This document shows positions 13,101 through 23,481 of a stretch of DNA of 64,000 nt, in pieces. Positions within the stretch are counted from its first letter, which is position 1. Each line of letters begins with the position of its first letter. The notes beneath the pieces are model-generated. The model ran no database searches, was not told where the DNA came from, and saw only the letters and a program-made list of their open reading frames with translations. Location of the stretch: NCBI GenBank assembly GCA_005656395.1, contig SRSI01000038.1, forward strand, positions 186,001 to 250,000, given 5' to 3'. Source of the DNA: Strongyloides papillosus (lineage: Eukaryota; Nematoda; Chromadorea; Rhabditida; Strongyloididae). The translations under genes and the position numbers were made by a program.

Positions 13101-13553
13101 CTTTGCTTAAGAACAAAGAATTAACAGGTATCCTTCAACGATATCAGATGGCGATCATGGAATATGATCTCACCATCCAGTATATCAAAGGTGATGCTAA
13201 CAATGTCGCTGATTATCTCAGTAGAGATTCATTTCTAGCGATAAATGTTAAAGATGGACTCCTCGATGAAGTTTTTCCTACAAATGGACATCCACCATAT
13301 CACATCGATAAATTTCTCCAATACTATGATGAAAAGGAGACTGAAGCGATACCAAAAACAGGTAAAATTCGTACCCCCAGTGGTACAAGAATTTACGTAC
13401 CTCAACAATTACGAGAAAAGTTACTTGAAATTTTCCACACACATCCTTTACTAGGAGGACACCTTAGTTTTGATAAAATGAATGGAAGATTTAAAAGGAT
13501 CTTCTATTGGCCCAAAATGGATACTGATATGATGACTAACTGGCAATCATGTC
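10112..13553 (+). pseudogene. Element A Pol: protease, RT, RNase H, integrase start
   Basis: In this frame the coding sequence really begins near 9920, in a coiled coil (about 9920-10560). It continues with a hydrophobic stretch (FFGGVITTIVG), a protease with the DTGA active site, and a gypsy-type reverse transcriptase with FDLKAGFHQ and YVYLDDIL. RNase H follows, with TDAS, the EKNYP.IKLE block, TDHKPLL and VADYLSR. The integrase zinc domain then starts. The frame is cut at 13553 by element C and resumes at 18543 in phase, restoring the CxxC pair of the zinc finger. All catalytic motifs seen are intact. Confidence 0.88.
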
Positions 13554-13687
13554 TGTGTGATATTATAAACTAATAGAAATAATAACACTAAGTAAAATAT
13601 GTAAAAAGTGTTTATTTAGGTAAAAGAGATGCTTTAAATAGTACAAAAAAGGATGATTGTACCAAATCATCAAACAAATATGTAACA
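13554..13687 (-). repeat. Element C 3' LTR
   Basis: 134 bp. In element orientation it starts TGTTACAT and ends CACACA (TG…CA). It lies directly after the polypurine tract and matches the copy at 18404-18537 base for base as far as can be seen by eye. Confidence 0.95.
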
Positions 13688-14000
13688 CTTCCCCTTCTAC
13701 CATTTAGAAACGTGAAATGGTAGGATAAGAAGAAATTAAAGATATAGATAAAATGATTAAACAAGAAGTGTTATACAATATGAAATTATATGAAATAAAT
13801 AAACCCTAGAAGCACTAGGATGGCGATACTGCCATTAAAAATATTTAAACATAAATTATTACTTTAGGTTAATTTATATTTGCTTATCGTTACATACTAC
13901 TATAAAATAAGTTGTATTTCATAATGACAAATATTATGAAAAAGAGACTTTTGCTTCCTCAGTATTTTTAGATATAAGATAGAAGCTGGAGTTGTTGGAG
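13688..14000 (-). other. Element C trailer and polypurine tract
   Basis: About 310 nt without a coding frame between the stop codon and the LTR. The tract next to the LTR (13688-13698) reads AGAAGGGGAAG on the minus strand, a polypurine primer for plus-strand synthesis. Confidence 0.75.
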
Positions 14001-17000
14001 TTAAGCGATTTTAATATTATGCGTCATTTCAAATGCCAAAAATATACTCTTAATTTCTTTGAAAACGCTCTTATGATCCAAGTCGCATTTAAGAGAAAAA
14101 TGAGGTTGATCCGGGAGATTTAGAGAATAGGCTCTAGCAACATAATCAGCAATTTTATTTCCAATTGGAGAATGGCGAGAATGAGAAGCTGTTTGTATTA
14201 TTCTATATGACGGACGATACAAAAGCTTTATACGGCTCCACATTTCATGATGAGGACGATCCAACGAAGTCAATCTATCTATGTAACCATTTGCTATAGC
14301 TTTATATACGTACGAGCTATCAGTAAGAAACAAAATAGGTGACTCAATATCTTTGACATTTTCAAGTACCATAACAAACGCACAAACTTCTGTAAGATCA
14401 GATGAAACAGGATTTAGTAAATGTAATCCTCCACATGTCATTTTTGACTGAATATGAGCAAAATAACCAATACCACTTGAAGGTTTATCTTTAAGACCTT
14501 TAGTAGAACCATCCATAAATATATATGACTCTTTAAACTGTCGATTATTGAAAATATACTCAGTAAATTCTTTCTCCGTACTTATAACTTCAAATGATTT
14601 ATCAGATGCAGGAACAACATTAGTAATAGATTTTAATGGTGAAGATAATGAAGTATTAAGTAATGATGTCGAGAGGTCTTCATACTTAGTTAACATATCA
14701 GATGTTAATTCTTCCCCTTCTCCATTATTAGGTACGATAATATTTGGAGTAGTCTCAGTACAAACAGAATCAATGGAATCAATGGATGTTTTAACATTCC
14801 TATATTCACTAGGTTTAGAGATCGGAATAACGTCTACAACTTCCTTAATAATGTCCTTGCCAATATCAAAATTAATAAGATTATCTTTGATAATATGAAT
14901 AGATTTCTCTTTATCAATAACTTGATATGTATTTTTTCCTATGCGATATGAAGCAAAACCTTCTGTCCATGTCGATTGATCGGATTTTATTTTGAAAAGA
15001 ACAGGTTTGTCGACGATATGGAGTTGAGGAGTATTTCGTATAACAGCTTCAGCATGGAAGTCGGAATCATTGAAGAAAATTTGTTGAGATGTAAGATTAT
15101 CTCTGTATACAGATGTGTGATTCTTCAGTAATGTCTTAGATATCGCATTTGAAAAGGATTCTTTTTCGGACATGAATTTGGAGATAGAAGTACGAACGAA
15201 AGAATTAAGAGTTTCAATATGGCCATTTGAACGATGATCATATTTAATACAATACATAGGTACAACATTATATTCAATAAGAAATTGTTTTAACAAAGGT
15301 GATACAAATGAAGGAAAATTATCAAAAACAATTATAGATGGTGTTCCATACAGAGCAAATATATTTATAAGTGCTTCTTGTAATTTAGGAATAGAATATG
15401 AGGATAAATGATATAAAATTAAAAAATTACTATAGCTATCAACCATAGATAATAAAGTTTTTCCATTAACAACAACATGATCAGCATGCCATCGTTCACG
15501 AGAATGTTCAGCTTTAGGCCAAGAAGATATATGACTTGGACCAGAACGACGAATATACATACAAGTTTTACAATTAGAATAATATTGGCGAATTAAAGAA
15601 GTACAATTTATCATAACAAAAAGAGTATTGGCTAAGTGAATCATAGCCGTAGAGCTTCGATGATACATGTGTAAATAAGATAAAATATTGTTTTGAAATA
15701 ATTGTGGTACATAAATTTTATTGTTTATACGAATAACATTATTTGAATCTAAAACAATTTGATTGTTGTCGATAAATTTAAAAATGAGTTTTGGTAAAAT
15801 AGACAGATCTTGATGATCTGGTTTAATACCATTAGCAATTTTAATAAGAATGGGAGCGTATGGGTCAGAAGCGTAGCTGTCAATTAAACTGTTTAGATCA
15901 ATAAAAGAATCAACATCGTCAATTTTAGCGAGTTCTTTCATAGCGCATAGTGTAATAGGTTGAGTAAAGTCTTCAGGAATAGAATCGATTCTAAGTTTAC
16001 TAATTATGTCATATTCTCGTGAATAAACAAATTTAACATCGAAATATTCTAAAAATAATCGTAATCTTTGAAAAGTACTTTGAGCTGAAAACATATCTGG
16101 AGGATTATCTAATACAGATTTGAGAGGAGAATTATTAACAATAACAAAAACAGGTAAATTCAAGATAAATTTTTGGTTAGCAAATAAGTTTTCTTTAACT
16201 GCTAATAAAAACTTATTATGGTATAAATAATTAATCTCAGATCCCTTAAGAGTTCTACCTTGAAGATCGAACAAACCCTTGTTTGATTTAGTATGCCAGT
16301 ATAATGAAGAACAAATTGAACGATCAGATACTTGAACTGTTAGAGAGAAGGAAAAGATATCTGAGGGTAAAATAGTTAAAAATATATTTTCAGATAAAAT
16401 GTTAACTATTCTGTTAAACTTAGACTTTTCAACGTCTGTCCATTTGTACGACTTCATGGCATAGAAACTATCAGTAATATTACTAAATTCGGGAATCATA
16501 GACCTATAGTAATTTAATGATTGAACAAATTGCTTTATTTGGACTAAATTTGTGGGATGTGAGAAACTTTTATATTGAACTTTTTTGTGTTCGGGAATAG
16601 AAATACCGTTCTTAGATATAGTTAAACCGATAAATTCCACTTCATCTTTCATCCATTGGCATTTATCATGAGTAATTTTCCATCCTACATTAACTAAACG
16701 CGATAAAATTTCAATGACTACGTTAGCATGATCTTCTTTTTTAGTAAAGACAAGACCGTCGTCGCTGTAGAATATTACAGAATCAATACCATGCATAATA
16801 TTAGATAAAGTATCAATAAAAAGATATGAAGAAACATTTAATCCAAAAATAAGAGATGTAGGTTCATATGTACCAAACTCAGTTACAAATTGTAAATATT
16901 TTGATTGATCGGAATGAAGTCTACAATTTCTATACGCGGATTTAATGTCAAAAGTAGAAAAACAATAGTCGGTGTTATTTTTGTAGTAATTAGCAAGCTT

Positions 17001-18404
17001 TTCTTGTATATCCTTCGTATTGATCATTTTTTGCGTCATATTACTAGGAATAACTATCTGATTATTCAAGTTCTTAGGATTAACTACTAAACGAGGATTT
17101 TTACCTTGTTGCTTGATAGTAAAAGCGTTGCTGATTTGATCGGATTGTGATGAAACCTTAACAAGAAAACCTTTTCTCACGTCATCATCTAGTATGTCTT
17201 TTGAAGCCTCGCGAAGATGTTTAGCAAAACGAATCAAAGGAGCTTTAGTTGGTACAAAATTTTCGGGGAAAGGAATTCTTACGAAGGTCTTCGATGTGAC
17301 GGGGGAATCATCCCATAAAGCTGGATTCTCTTCTAAAAACTTATTAATGCGATAGATGCTATCCTTATGAACATTGTCAGTACTAATATTACACAAAATA
17401 GAAGATGTATCACGTAGTAATGGTTCATTTTCAAGAATCATAGCTTCTAACTTAGAAAGAAGTCTAAATTTAACACAAGTATTGATACCTAAGAAATTCC
17501 AAGCAACATCACAAACAAAGAATGTTAAAGGTGTACAATGAATATCAGCAAAAGAACATGAAAAATCAACATCAATTGATCCAATGGTAGAAACACGAGA
17601 ACCATTAGGAAGAATAATATCTATAGTATTATTACGATTAAGGGATTCTCTAATATCACGTGTAAATTTATTAAATACATTCAATGATAATATATTCTCG
17701 CCGCATGCGGAGTCAACTAATGCTTCGTCATCAATATTAAAGAAAGAGGCTTGTTGGATGATGTAATGACAAGGGCGAATACCAAAAGCAGGTTTAACAT
17801 CTTTAGTATCCTTAACTACATCAATACTAGACTCAGTCTTAATGATAGTAGTGGTCTTATTACTAAAATGAGATTTGCGGAAATTTCTTACTAATGTAGA
17901 AGTAGCTAGTTTATCCCATTCTTTAGCAGCACTAAGCCAATCTGATAAAACCATAGAGTCAGGGAGATAATCTTTAAAATTTTGGGATTGTCTAAATTTT
18001 TGAGAAATAGATTCTAGGAAATACTTGATAATTAACGCATCACAGTTACTAGCATTAAAAAAACTAATTCTATCTATTGCTTCACTAATAAATGAAGAAT
18101 ATGGTTTACGAAGATCATAGTCTATTTTTAAATCGTCAATAAGTAAACATAAACGGTCATAAATATCAAATTCTTCCTCAATTATATCAGTATAATAATG
18201 GGTGACTTTAGATAACAATTCGGATGACGAAAGACCTTCAAAGTCATCAATATTATTCTCAATAAAAAATGCAGAATCAAGAGTAGAAAATATAAATTTT
18301 AAACGGGCTTCATCGGTATGATGCTTAAATAAAGAAATTTTAAGGTTTTTCAAAATAATAAAAGGATTGGAAGAAATTTTTTCTTTCATAACCGGGGGCG
18401 CCAT
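14001..18404 (-). CDS. Element C polyprotein with two RNase H domains
   Basis: 1467 aa in one frame. The ATG at 18404 is formed by the last A of the LTR plus TG of the primer site. Residues 1-190 are Gag-like with no zinc knuckle seen. A protease-like active site lies at D231 (DSACG where DTGA is usual). The gypsy-like reverse transcriptase has FDIKSAY and YSDD at 546-549. The resident RNase H that follows lacks the expected acidic residues (VNNSPL where TDHKPL is usual, HNK in place of the Glu motif). Integrase: CxxC, then D975 (HAD), VFDN and SNGHIE. A second RNase H (about 1290-1440) has MDGS (D1298), a Glu, TDSS, SRHSP and KIAD, all intact. The second domain probably supplies the RNase H activity. 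Confidence 0.9.
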   Translation of the reverse strand: MAPPVMKEKISSNPFIILKNLKISLFKHHTDEARLKFIFSTLDSAFFIENNIDDFEGLSSSELLSKVTHYYTDIIEEEFDIYDRLCLLIDDLKIDYDLRKPYSSFISEAIDRISFFNASNCDALIIKYFLESISQKFRQSQNFKDYLPDSMVLSDWLSAAKEWDKLATSTLVRNFRKSHFSNKTTTIIKTESSIDVVKDTKDVKPAFGIRPCHYIIQQASFFNIDDEALVDSACGENILSLNVFNKFTRDIRESLNRNNTIDIILPNGSRVSTIGSIDVDFSCSFADIHCTPLTFFVCDVAWNFLGINTCVKFRLLSKLEAMILENEPLLRDTSSILCNISTDNVHKDSIYRINKFLEENPALWDDSPVTSKTFVRIPFPENFVPTKAPLIRFAKHLREASKDILDDDVRKGFLVKVSSQSDQISNAFTIKQQGKNPRLVVNPKNLNNQIVIPSNMTQKMINTKDIQEKLANYYKNNTDYCFSTFDIKSAYRNCRLHSDQSKYLQFVTEFGTYEPTSLIFGLNVSSYLFIDTLSNIMHGIDSVIFYSDDGLVFTKKEDHANVVIEILSRLVNVGWKITHDKCQWMKDEVEFIGLTISKNGISIPEHKKVQYKSFSHPTNLVQIKQFVQSLNYYRSMIPEFSNITDSFYAMKSYKWTDVEKSKFNRIVNILSENIFLTILPSDIFSFSLTVQVSDRSICSSLYWHTKSNKGLFDLQGRTLKGSEINYLYHNKFLLAVKENLFANQKFILNLPVFVIVNNSPLKSVLDNPPDMFSAQSTFQRLRLFLEYFDVKFVYSREYDIISKLRIDSIPEDFTQPITLCAMKELAKIDDVDSFIDLNSLIDSYASDPYAPILIKIANGIKPDHQDLSILPKLIFKFIDNNQIVLDSNNVIRINNKIYVPQLFQNNILSYLHMYHRSSTAMIHLANTLFVMINCTSLIRQYYSNCKTCMYIRRSGPSHISSWPKAEHSRERWHADHVVVNGKTLLSMVDSYSNFLILYHLSSYSIPKLQEALINIFALYGTPSIIVFDNFPSFVSPLLKQFLIEYNVVPMYCIKYDHRSNGHIETLNSFVRTSISKFMSEKESFSNAISKTLLKNHTSVYRDNLTSQQIFFNDSDFHAEAVIRNTPQLHIVDKPVLFKIKSDQSTWTEGFASYRIGKNTYQVIDKEKSIHIIKDNLINFDIGKDIIKEVVDVIPISKPSEYRNVKTSIDSIDSVCTETTPNIIVPNNGEGEELTSDMLTKYEDLSTSLLNTSLSSPLKSITNVVPASDKSFEVISTEKEFTEYIFNNRQFKESYIFMDGSTKGLKDKPSSGIGYFAHIQSKMTCGGLHLLNPVSSDLTEVCAFVMVLENVKDIESPILFLTDSSYVYKAIANGYIDRLTSLDRPHHEMWSRIKLLYRPSYRIIQTASHSRHSPIGNKIADYVARAYSLNLPDQPHFSLKCDLDHKSVFKEIKSIFLAFEMTHNIKIA
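18392..18403 (-). promoter_or_regulatory. Element C primer binding site
   Basis: TGGCGCCCCCGG on the minus strand directly after the LTR, shared with element D. It begins like sites for tRNA-Lys or tRNA-Ser but matches neither beyond 8 bases, so the primer tRNA is not assigned. It overlaps the start of the coding frame. Confidence 0.75.
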
Positions 18405-18537
18405 GTGTGATATTATAAACTAATAGAAATAATAACACTAAGTAAAATATGTAAAAAGTGTTTATTTAGGTAAAAGAGATGCTTTAAATAGTACAAAAAA
18501 GGATGATTGTACCAAATCATCAAACAAATATGTAACA
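18404..18537 (-). repeat. Element C 5' LTR
   Basis: 134 bp, the same sequence as 13554-13687. Its final base supplies the A of the polyprotein start codon, so there is no untranslated leader after the LTR. Confidence 0.95.
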
Positions 18538-18542
18538 ATGTC

Positions 18543-19384
18543 AAATATGTCAAATGAATAAAGAACAACCAGGCAGGTTGATCGAAACTCATAACACACC
18601 TTTACCACATCCAAATGAAGCATGGACGGTTCTAAATGCAGACTTTATGCAAGTAGACAGTGAATACATATTAGTTATAGTTGACGAATATAGTAAATTC
18701 GTAGTGACTTCTGTTTGTAAGAAACAGAATGGACCCACATTGAAACTAATTCTAATGAAATGTTTCTCTATGTTAGGTTTTCCTAAAACATTACGATCAG
18801 ATAATGGCCCAGCATTTATTGCGCAGCCTGTAACTGATTACCTAACTTCTGTGAATGTTGAACAACAATTCAGTTCACCACACAATCACACCAGCAACGC
18901 TATTGTTGAAAGATTCAATAGAACATTGCGTGCTGCCATAAGAATACGCAAAGGAGACCAATTAACTACCATAGTTGCACATTTCACCTATGCATACAAT
19001 AGATCAAAGAATTCCAGTACAGGACTATCACCTGCACAAATTCTTCTTAACATATCAGACCGTCTCACTGAAGATACATCATTTCATAACGGATATAGTG
19101 GTATCCATCATCTCATTAAGGAGACACGTGAACAGTTTCATGAACCCGATTTGAAACGACACGGTCTTAAACTTAATAAGGATGATTTAGTGTTGCGAAA
19201 AGTGATGCATCGAAAAGATGCCTCCACATCTGCAAAGAACCAACCCACATGGGAAGGCCCTTTTAGAGTTATCAAACACCTTTATGGCGATACCTACGAA
19301 ATTGAAAAACTAGGAGAACATCGTCGTACTAGATTATCCATTGAGAAGGTCCATGCAGACCGTCTTAAAAAATATGTTCAATAG
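18543..19384 (+). pseudogene. Element A integrase, C-terminal part
   Basis: Continues the A Pol frame after element C in the correct phase. It shows the second half of the zinc finger (CxxC), then the DDE core: NADFMQVD (Asp), RSDNGPAF (Asp) and SNAIVERFNRT (Glu), then a basic C-terminal DNA-binding region ending at 19384. The ATG at 18554 is internal, not a true start. All three catalytic acids are present, so inactivation here is due only to the insertion of C. B has the same domain intact. Confidence 0.88.
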
Positions 19385-19566
19385 AAGATTTCCACTTCTA
19401 ATCTACGTGTATATAAATGTACATATACTTCCTCATTCATCATAAATCAAAATCAATTATTCAAAAAAAAAAATATATATATACAACAAACTAATATAAA
19501 TTAACAGTTTATTTTTTAAACAATTTTTATTTAACAACAAAGTGATAACTAACGAAATTATCCATA

Positions 19567-20753
19567 CTAGGCTCCGAGAAGTTTCATTTGATTTATAGTC
19601 TCCTCCCTTTTTGCTTTGGCTTCAGCCATTTTGCTTGCTGGAGCTGCTGTATTACAAATATACGACAGGACTTCTGTGGATTTAAAATACACATGCCCAC
19701 GTAAAGTGAAACGATTTTCACTGCCTGCGTCAACAGCTTTTTCTCGAGAAACCTTCACGCAGGCACGTTTGTGTCTCTTCCAGAACAAGTTGGAGTTTTG
19801 GCCTTCAGGCACCAAATATACCTGATATCCAAATCCTCTGGCTGCGACTTCTCTTCCACATATACACATACCGCGTTGTTTACACACAACAGCTTGTATA
19901 GTTGGAGAGGTTGTAATGGCTTGTAGCATTTTTCCCATTAACTTACAGGAATCTACAACCAGTACTTTTAATTTTGATGACCGTCGTAACAGTTCATCAA
20001 AACGTATTCCAGTGGAAGTAAAGCCACGAAGTACCAACACTTCTAAGGAAGGTGGCACACAACCGGATAATGCACCACCCTGATGCAAAATACACATGCC
20101 GTTCCATTTCGGAACGTTGCGTGCTGGTAAAATAACAGGACGAGAACCTATTATTGAAATAGTCATCCCACCAGAAGCGGAATGGTGAATATTGTCATAA
20201 ATGATTTCCAGATCATTAGTGCAAGAAACAGTACCATAATCCAAAACTTCAGGCTTTGAAAATGTTTCACCCTTTTTCATAGCTGCACAAGCAGTAGCAC
20301 GCCACTCGACGGCTACAACAGCACTTAAAAATCGTTCCCAATGTGGAAACGATGAGATTGCCATAATCATGGTTTGACCTACAGGCTTTGGTAATACATG
20401 CCCAAGTTGTTCAGCAAGTACCTGAGCTTCAATTGTTCTTGTATTTTTATCCAAAACAGCATAGAAGTCAGAGAGAGAGACATTAGCCATAGTTGCCAAT
20501 CTAAGAATACCATGAACAGTAGATATTTGTTCACTACCTTCTCTTTGATTGTCTGATTTCATCAATTTCTTTGGTTGACAAGACGATTTGTCTTCAACAC
20601 GACGTTTTCGTTCATTCATCTTATTGTCACTGATTCTCTCAGGAGTACTATCGAGTGAATTATTTCCAGTCATTGCTGAAAAACATTAATAACATTTATT
20701 AATACACTAAACTTACCTACAACTTGTTCGTTTGTTAAATATCCTTGTGCCAT
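19567..20753 (-). CDS. Opposite-strand spliced gene in element A
   Basis: Lies between A's integrase and its 3' LTR, opposite to pol. A start ATG at 20753 opens a 37-nt exon ending at 20717. A 41-nt intron follows (20676-20716, donor GTAAGT, acceptor TTTTTCAG) and the frame continues in phase from 20675 to the stop at 19567, giving about 381 aa. The N-terminal region is basic (ERKRRVEDK). The middle has leucine-rich stretches, and a Cys cluster (CICG) follows. No family recognised. A shrunken counterpart may exist in B at 30658-30827. The correct reading phase across the intron argues that this is a real gene carried by the element. Confidence 0.7.
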
Positions 20754-22256
20754 ACAATTTGTTACGAGATAATACGTCTACGTAACAAAATCACAATTGT
20801 GAAAAGTTAATTTATCCAAACATCACAAAGTTTAAATACCTATTAGACACCTCCCATCTTGAGGGGGATAATGTGCATAACACAAAATATAATTAATTTA
20901 AACTATAAGATGGTCAATGTCTAATAATAATAATAAATCAAAAACAGAAACTTAAAAAGATCTTAAAATACAATTTTTTTAAACAGTTTCTTTAACAGTC
21001 GTACACTATTAAGAGTGAAAATACCACACTGATCGGCATAATAATAAATTACCCGACAGAAATAGATTTCTTAAAAATTAATTAATCTAACACATACTCT
21101 AAAGAGTATTTTAAATTATTCAAATATACAACATTTGAACACTATTAAATTAATGATATCCCAATCTTGATTTAATAAAAAATGGAATTAATAAATATTC
21201 CATATAAAAAAAAAAGTCCTTTTCTGTGGAATGATAATACATCCTTTCCTACTTTGAAACATCCAAAACACCAAAATACCGTCTCGGAGAGGTTGAGGAT
21301 AGTTACAAAGGTAATCAAAACTAGTGGATTACCAGAAAACCACAGGACAGGTGCAATCAAAACACCAAAACCTTAAGATACAATATATTAAATCTTAATA
21401 TATTCGCATATCCTGATACTAGTATGCAACCACATATATGTTATCAACTAATGTATATGTCATGCTTGTTTTTCATAAACTCGCATAATTACTTGAAATG
21501 TGTAGAATCATACATATATATTTCAAAAAAATAAAGTATCAACAAACAAGAGTACATATTTCAAAAATGTGCTCCGATAACACATGTAATTGAATATACC
21601 TCTAGTATATTCTTACATAAGTTCAATTTTAATTTGAAAAATTATGTAATCCTTCAAGTTGAAAAATAATAAGTATAATAATACTAATAACCATAAATGT
21701 AAAATACACAAAACATTTATAAAACCTAATCTACCTATGAATATAAAAATACATCAAAATATTCATAAAAACACCATTCATATATATATATTACACATAA
21801 CGTATACTATATATCATAACATAATACATATAGTATGTTCGCATATATATATTAGATTCATACATTGATATACAATCACTATACTCACACATAGAATTGA
21901 TATAACATTAATGATCAACACTAGCTCTCTTGGGTTAATCAAACAAAACATATTATTTACACATAATATATATATAAAAGAAAAAATGTATATCCATCAG
22001 AAGAAATTCTACATTTTTATCTATTGTTACTGAATAATCGTTGCTCTCCTTGAAGAAAAGAAAAACAATAACAAAACAAAAGAAATACAAAACAGTAATA
22101 ATAAAAACACACATTTATTAAGTGAAAAACGTAAATGGTAACAATTTAACAACAAGAAAAAAAAGAGTTATTCTAAGACAATTTTATACAAACAAAATGG
22201 ACCAAGACTTCTCCATGAAAAAAAAAAAACGCCCCAGGGAGGCTCCAAGATACTAT
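20754..22256. other. AT-rich 3' region of element A
   Basis: About 1.5 kb with many AT dinucleotide runs and no gene that could be supported on either strand. It separates the two opposite-strand genes of A. A plus-strand frame at 21182-21376 has no recognisable features and was not called. Confidence 0.4.
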
Positions 22257-22499
22257 CTAAGCTTGACCAGTTGAATCTCCTTGAATTTGTCTTTGTGATT
22301 CACGGTACCTGTTGTATCTCCTGCTTGCCCATGCAAAAATGAAGGCAAAGAATAAGAGAGAGAGGGAGACAACAGCCTCGACCACGAATTCCTGTCCCCA
22401 TCCACATCCAGGATCTTGAATGACATGTTTGCAGTGAACTTTACAATATTTATCCACTGAAAAGAAATCGTTAAAATACTGACACCTGTTAAACTTACT
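22257..22499 (-). CDS. Opposite-strand small membrane protein of element A
   Basis: 66 aa. The coding exon runs from 22456 to 22257, after an acceptor (TTTCTTTTCAG). The exon before it is 42 nt (22540-22499), also with a good acceptor and donor (GTAAGT). Joining the exons creates the ATG across the junction (A at 22499, TG at 22456-22455). A further donor (ATCAAG/GTAAGT) lies near 22765, so the transcript may begin in or near the 3' LTR. The protein has a short Cys/His-rich head (KYCKVHCKH, GCGW), a strong membrane segment (VVSLSLLFFAFIFAWA) and a basic Gln-rich tail. Function unknown. Element B carries a similar arrangement. Confidence 0.55.
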   Translation of the reverse strand, partial: SKFNRCQYFNDFFSVDKYCKVHCKHVIQDPGCGWGQEFVVEAVVSLSLLFFAFIFAWASRRYNRYRESQRQIQGDSTGQA

Positions 22500-22786
22500 G
22501 ATTCGCTCCTAAGTAGTTAGTAGTTATTGAATCCTGAAGTCTGAAACGAAAAAAAATATTATTATATCACGTATATATATATATAAACATATATATTAAA
22601 TATATATATTAATATAATAATTAAATTATATTAATTTAACCTCATCTCAATGACCGTGGGACTTGATTGGTAAGGTGACCTAATTAAAAGCTGGACAATC
22701 CCGATAAGACATGGTCATGGAACAGCTAATGGATAAAGAAAAATATTGGACGGTTTCGAACTTACCTTGATACCTTGTATCAAGCT

Positions 22787-22796
22787 GAAGAGGGGA
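22787..22796 (+). promoter_or_regulatory. Element A polypurine tract
   Basis: GAAGAGGGGA directly before the 3' LTR, the expected primer for plus-strand DNA synthesis. Confidence 0.8.
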
Positions 22797-22945
22797 TGTT
22801 GACCCTCCTACTTTAACAAACGCCTTAATATTCTGATATAAAAAGGCACAATATAAATATAATATTCATTCTTATTCTTATTCTTTCATTCTTATTACTT
22901 TACTCTTATACATTAATAAAGTTTAAATTAACTTTGTACTATTAT
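22797..22945 (+). repeat. Element A 3' LTR, first part
   Basis: 149 bp equal to the first 149 bp of the 5' LTR. It is interrupted at TTAT (22942-22945) by element B and completed by 17 bp at 32263-32279. Confidence 0.92.
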
Positions 22946-23046
22946 TGTACACACCCATTTAATATTGTGTATATAAACTTACAAATTTAAGTTACTCCAT
23001 GTTCATTCATATTAAATAAATCTATTCCTTCATATTTTTGTTAACA
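22946..23046 (+). repeat. Element B 5' LTR
   Basis: 101 bp, beginning TGTACACACCC and ending TTGTTAACA. It contains a TATATAA-type box. Identical by eye to 32158-32258. Confidence 0.95.
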
Positions 23047-23109
23047 TGGAGGTTCCACCGAGATCTGGTGGCGAGTAGGTAGAGTAATCTACCTACGGCT
23101 GCCAGATCT
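23047..23109 (+). promoter_or_regulatory. Element B primer site and adjoining hairpin
   Basis: TGGAGGTTCCACCGAGAT (tRNA-Gln) follows the LTR directly. A two-part hairpin overlaps its end (23061-23109): an outer stem AGATCTGG / CCAGATCT and an inner stem GTAGGTAGA / TCTACCTAC. Element A has a different sequence but also a strong hairpin in the same place, so the structure and not the sequence is kept. Confidence 0.75.
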
Positions 23110-23481
23110 CACTACGTGGAAATACCGCTACCATAAAAAACATAACTTAAATACGTGATCTCTAGAAAGATCATTTCTTTATTAACTAAAAAACGGATGT
23201 CTAGAAAAGACCAAAAAAAGAACAAATTCCATCAACCACCGCCTCCCGTGAAACCAGATAAGCCCATCAAGTAAGTTTGCCGAATAATAATCTAGTTTAT
23301 GCAGGCGCGCCCCAAATACGGAGAAAAAGGTAGGGTTGATGCGGCGTATAAAAAGAAAGAAAATTTCAAGACTGACACATTCTTTTCTTTTTACCGTTTA
23401 AGTTGTTTAAAACACAACTATTGCTGCTGCTACCGAATTTACTTCAAAAAGTAAATTGAAATTATTACCGTTAAAACACCG

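Larger units (their letters stand above)
13554..18537 (-). mobile_element. Compact dual-RNase H LTR element C
   Basis: A 4984-bp element inserted into A's integrase on the opposite strand. It has two 134-bp LTRs that look identical and a 5-bp duplication ATGTC (13549-13553 and 18538-18542). In its own direction the order is LTR, primer site, one 1467-codon frame, about 300 nt of trailer, polypurine tract, LTR. The frame is open from end to end, so this copy could be active. It belongs to the same family as element D. Confidence 0.95.

Noticed and set aside
14548..14898. 116-codon plus-strand frame inside element C
   Set aside because: It lies opposite the intact polyprotein and has no recognisable feature.
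21182..21376. Plus-strand 64-codon frame in the 3' region of A
   Set aside because: No motif, no splice or start context, and not matched in element B.
22797..23046. One composite 250-bp LTR
   Set aside because: The split of the sequence in the other copies (7137 and 32258) shows two LTRs of different elements, one inserted in the other.
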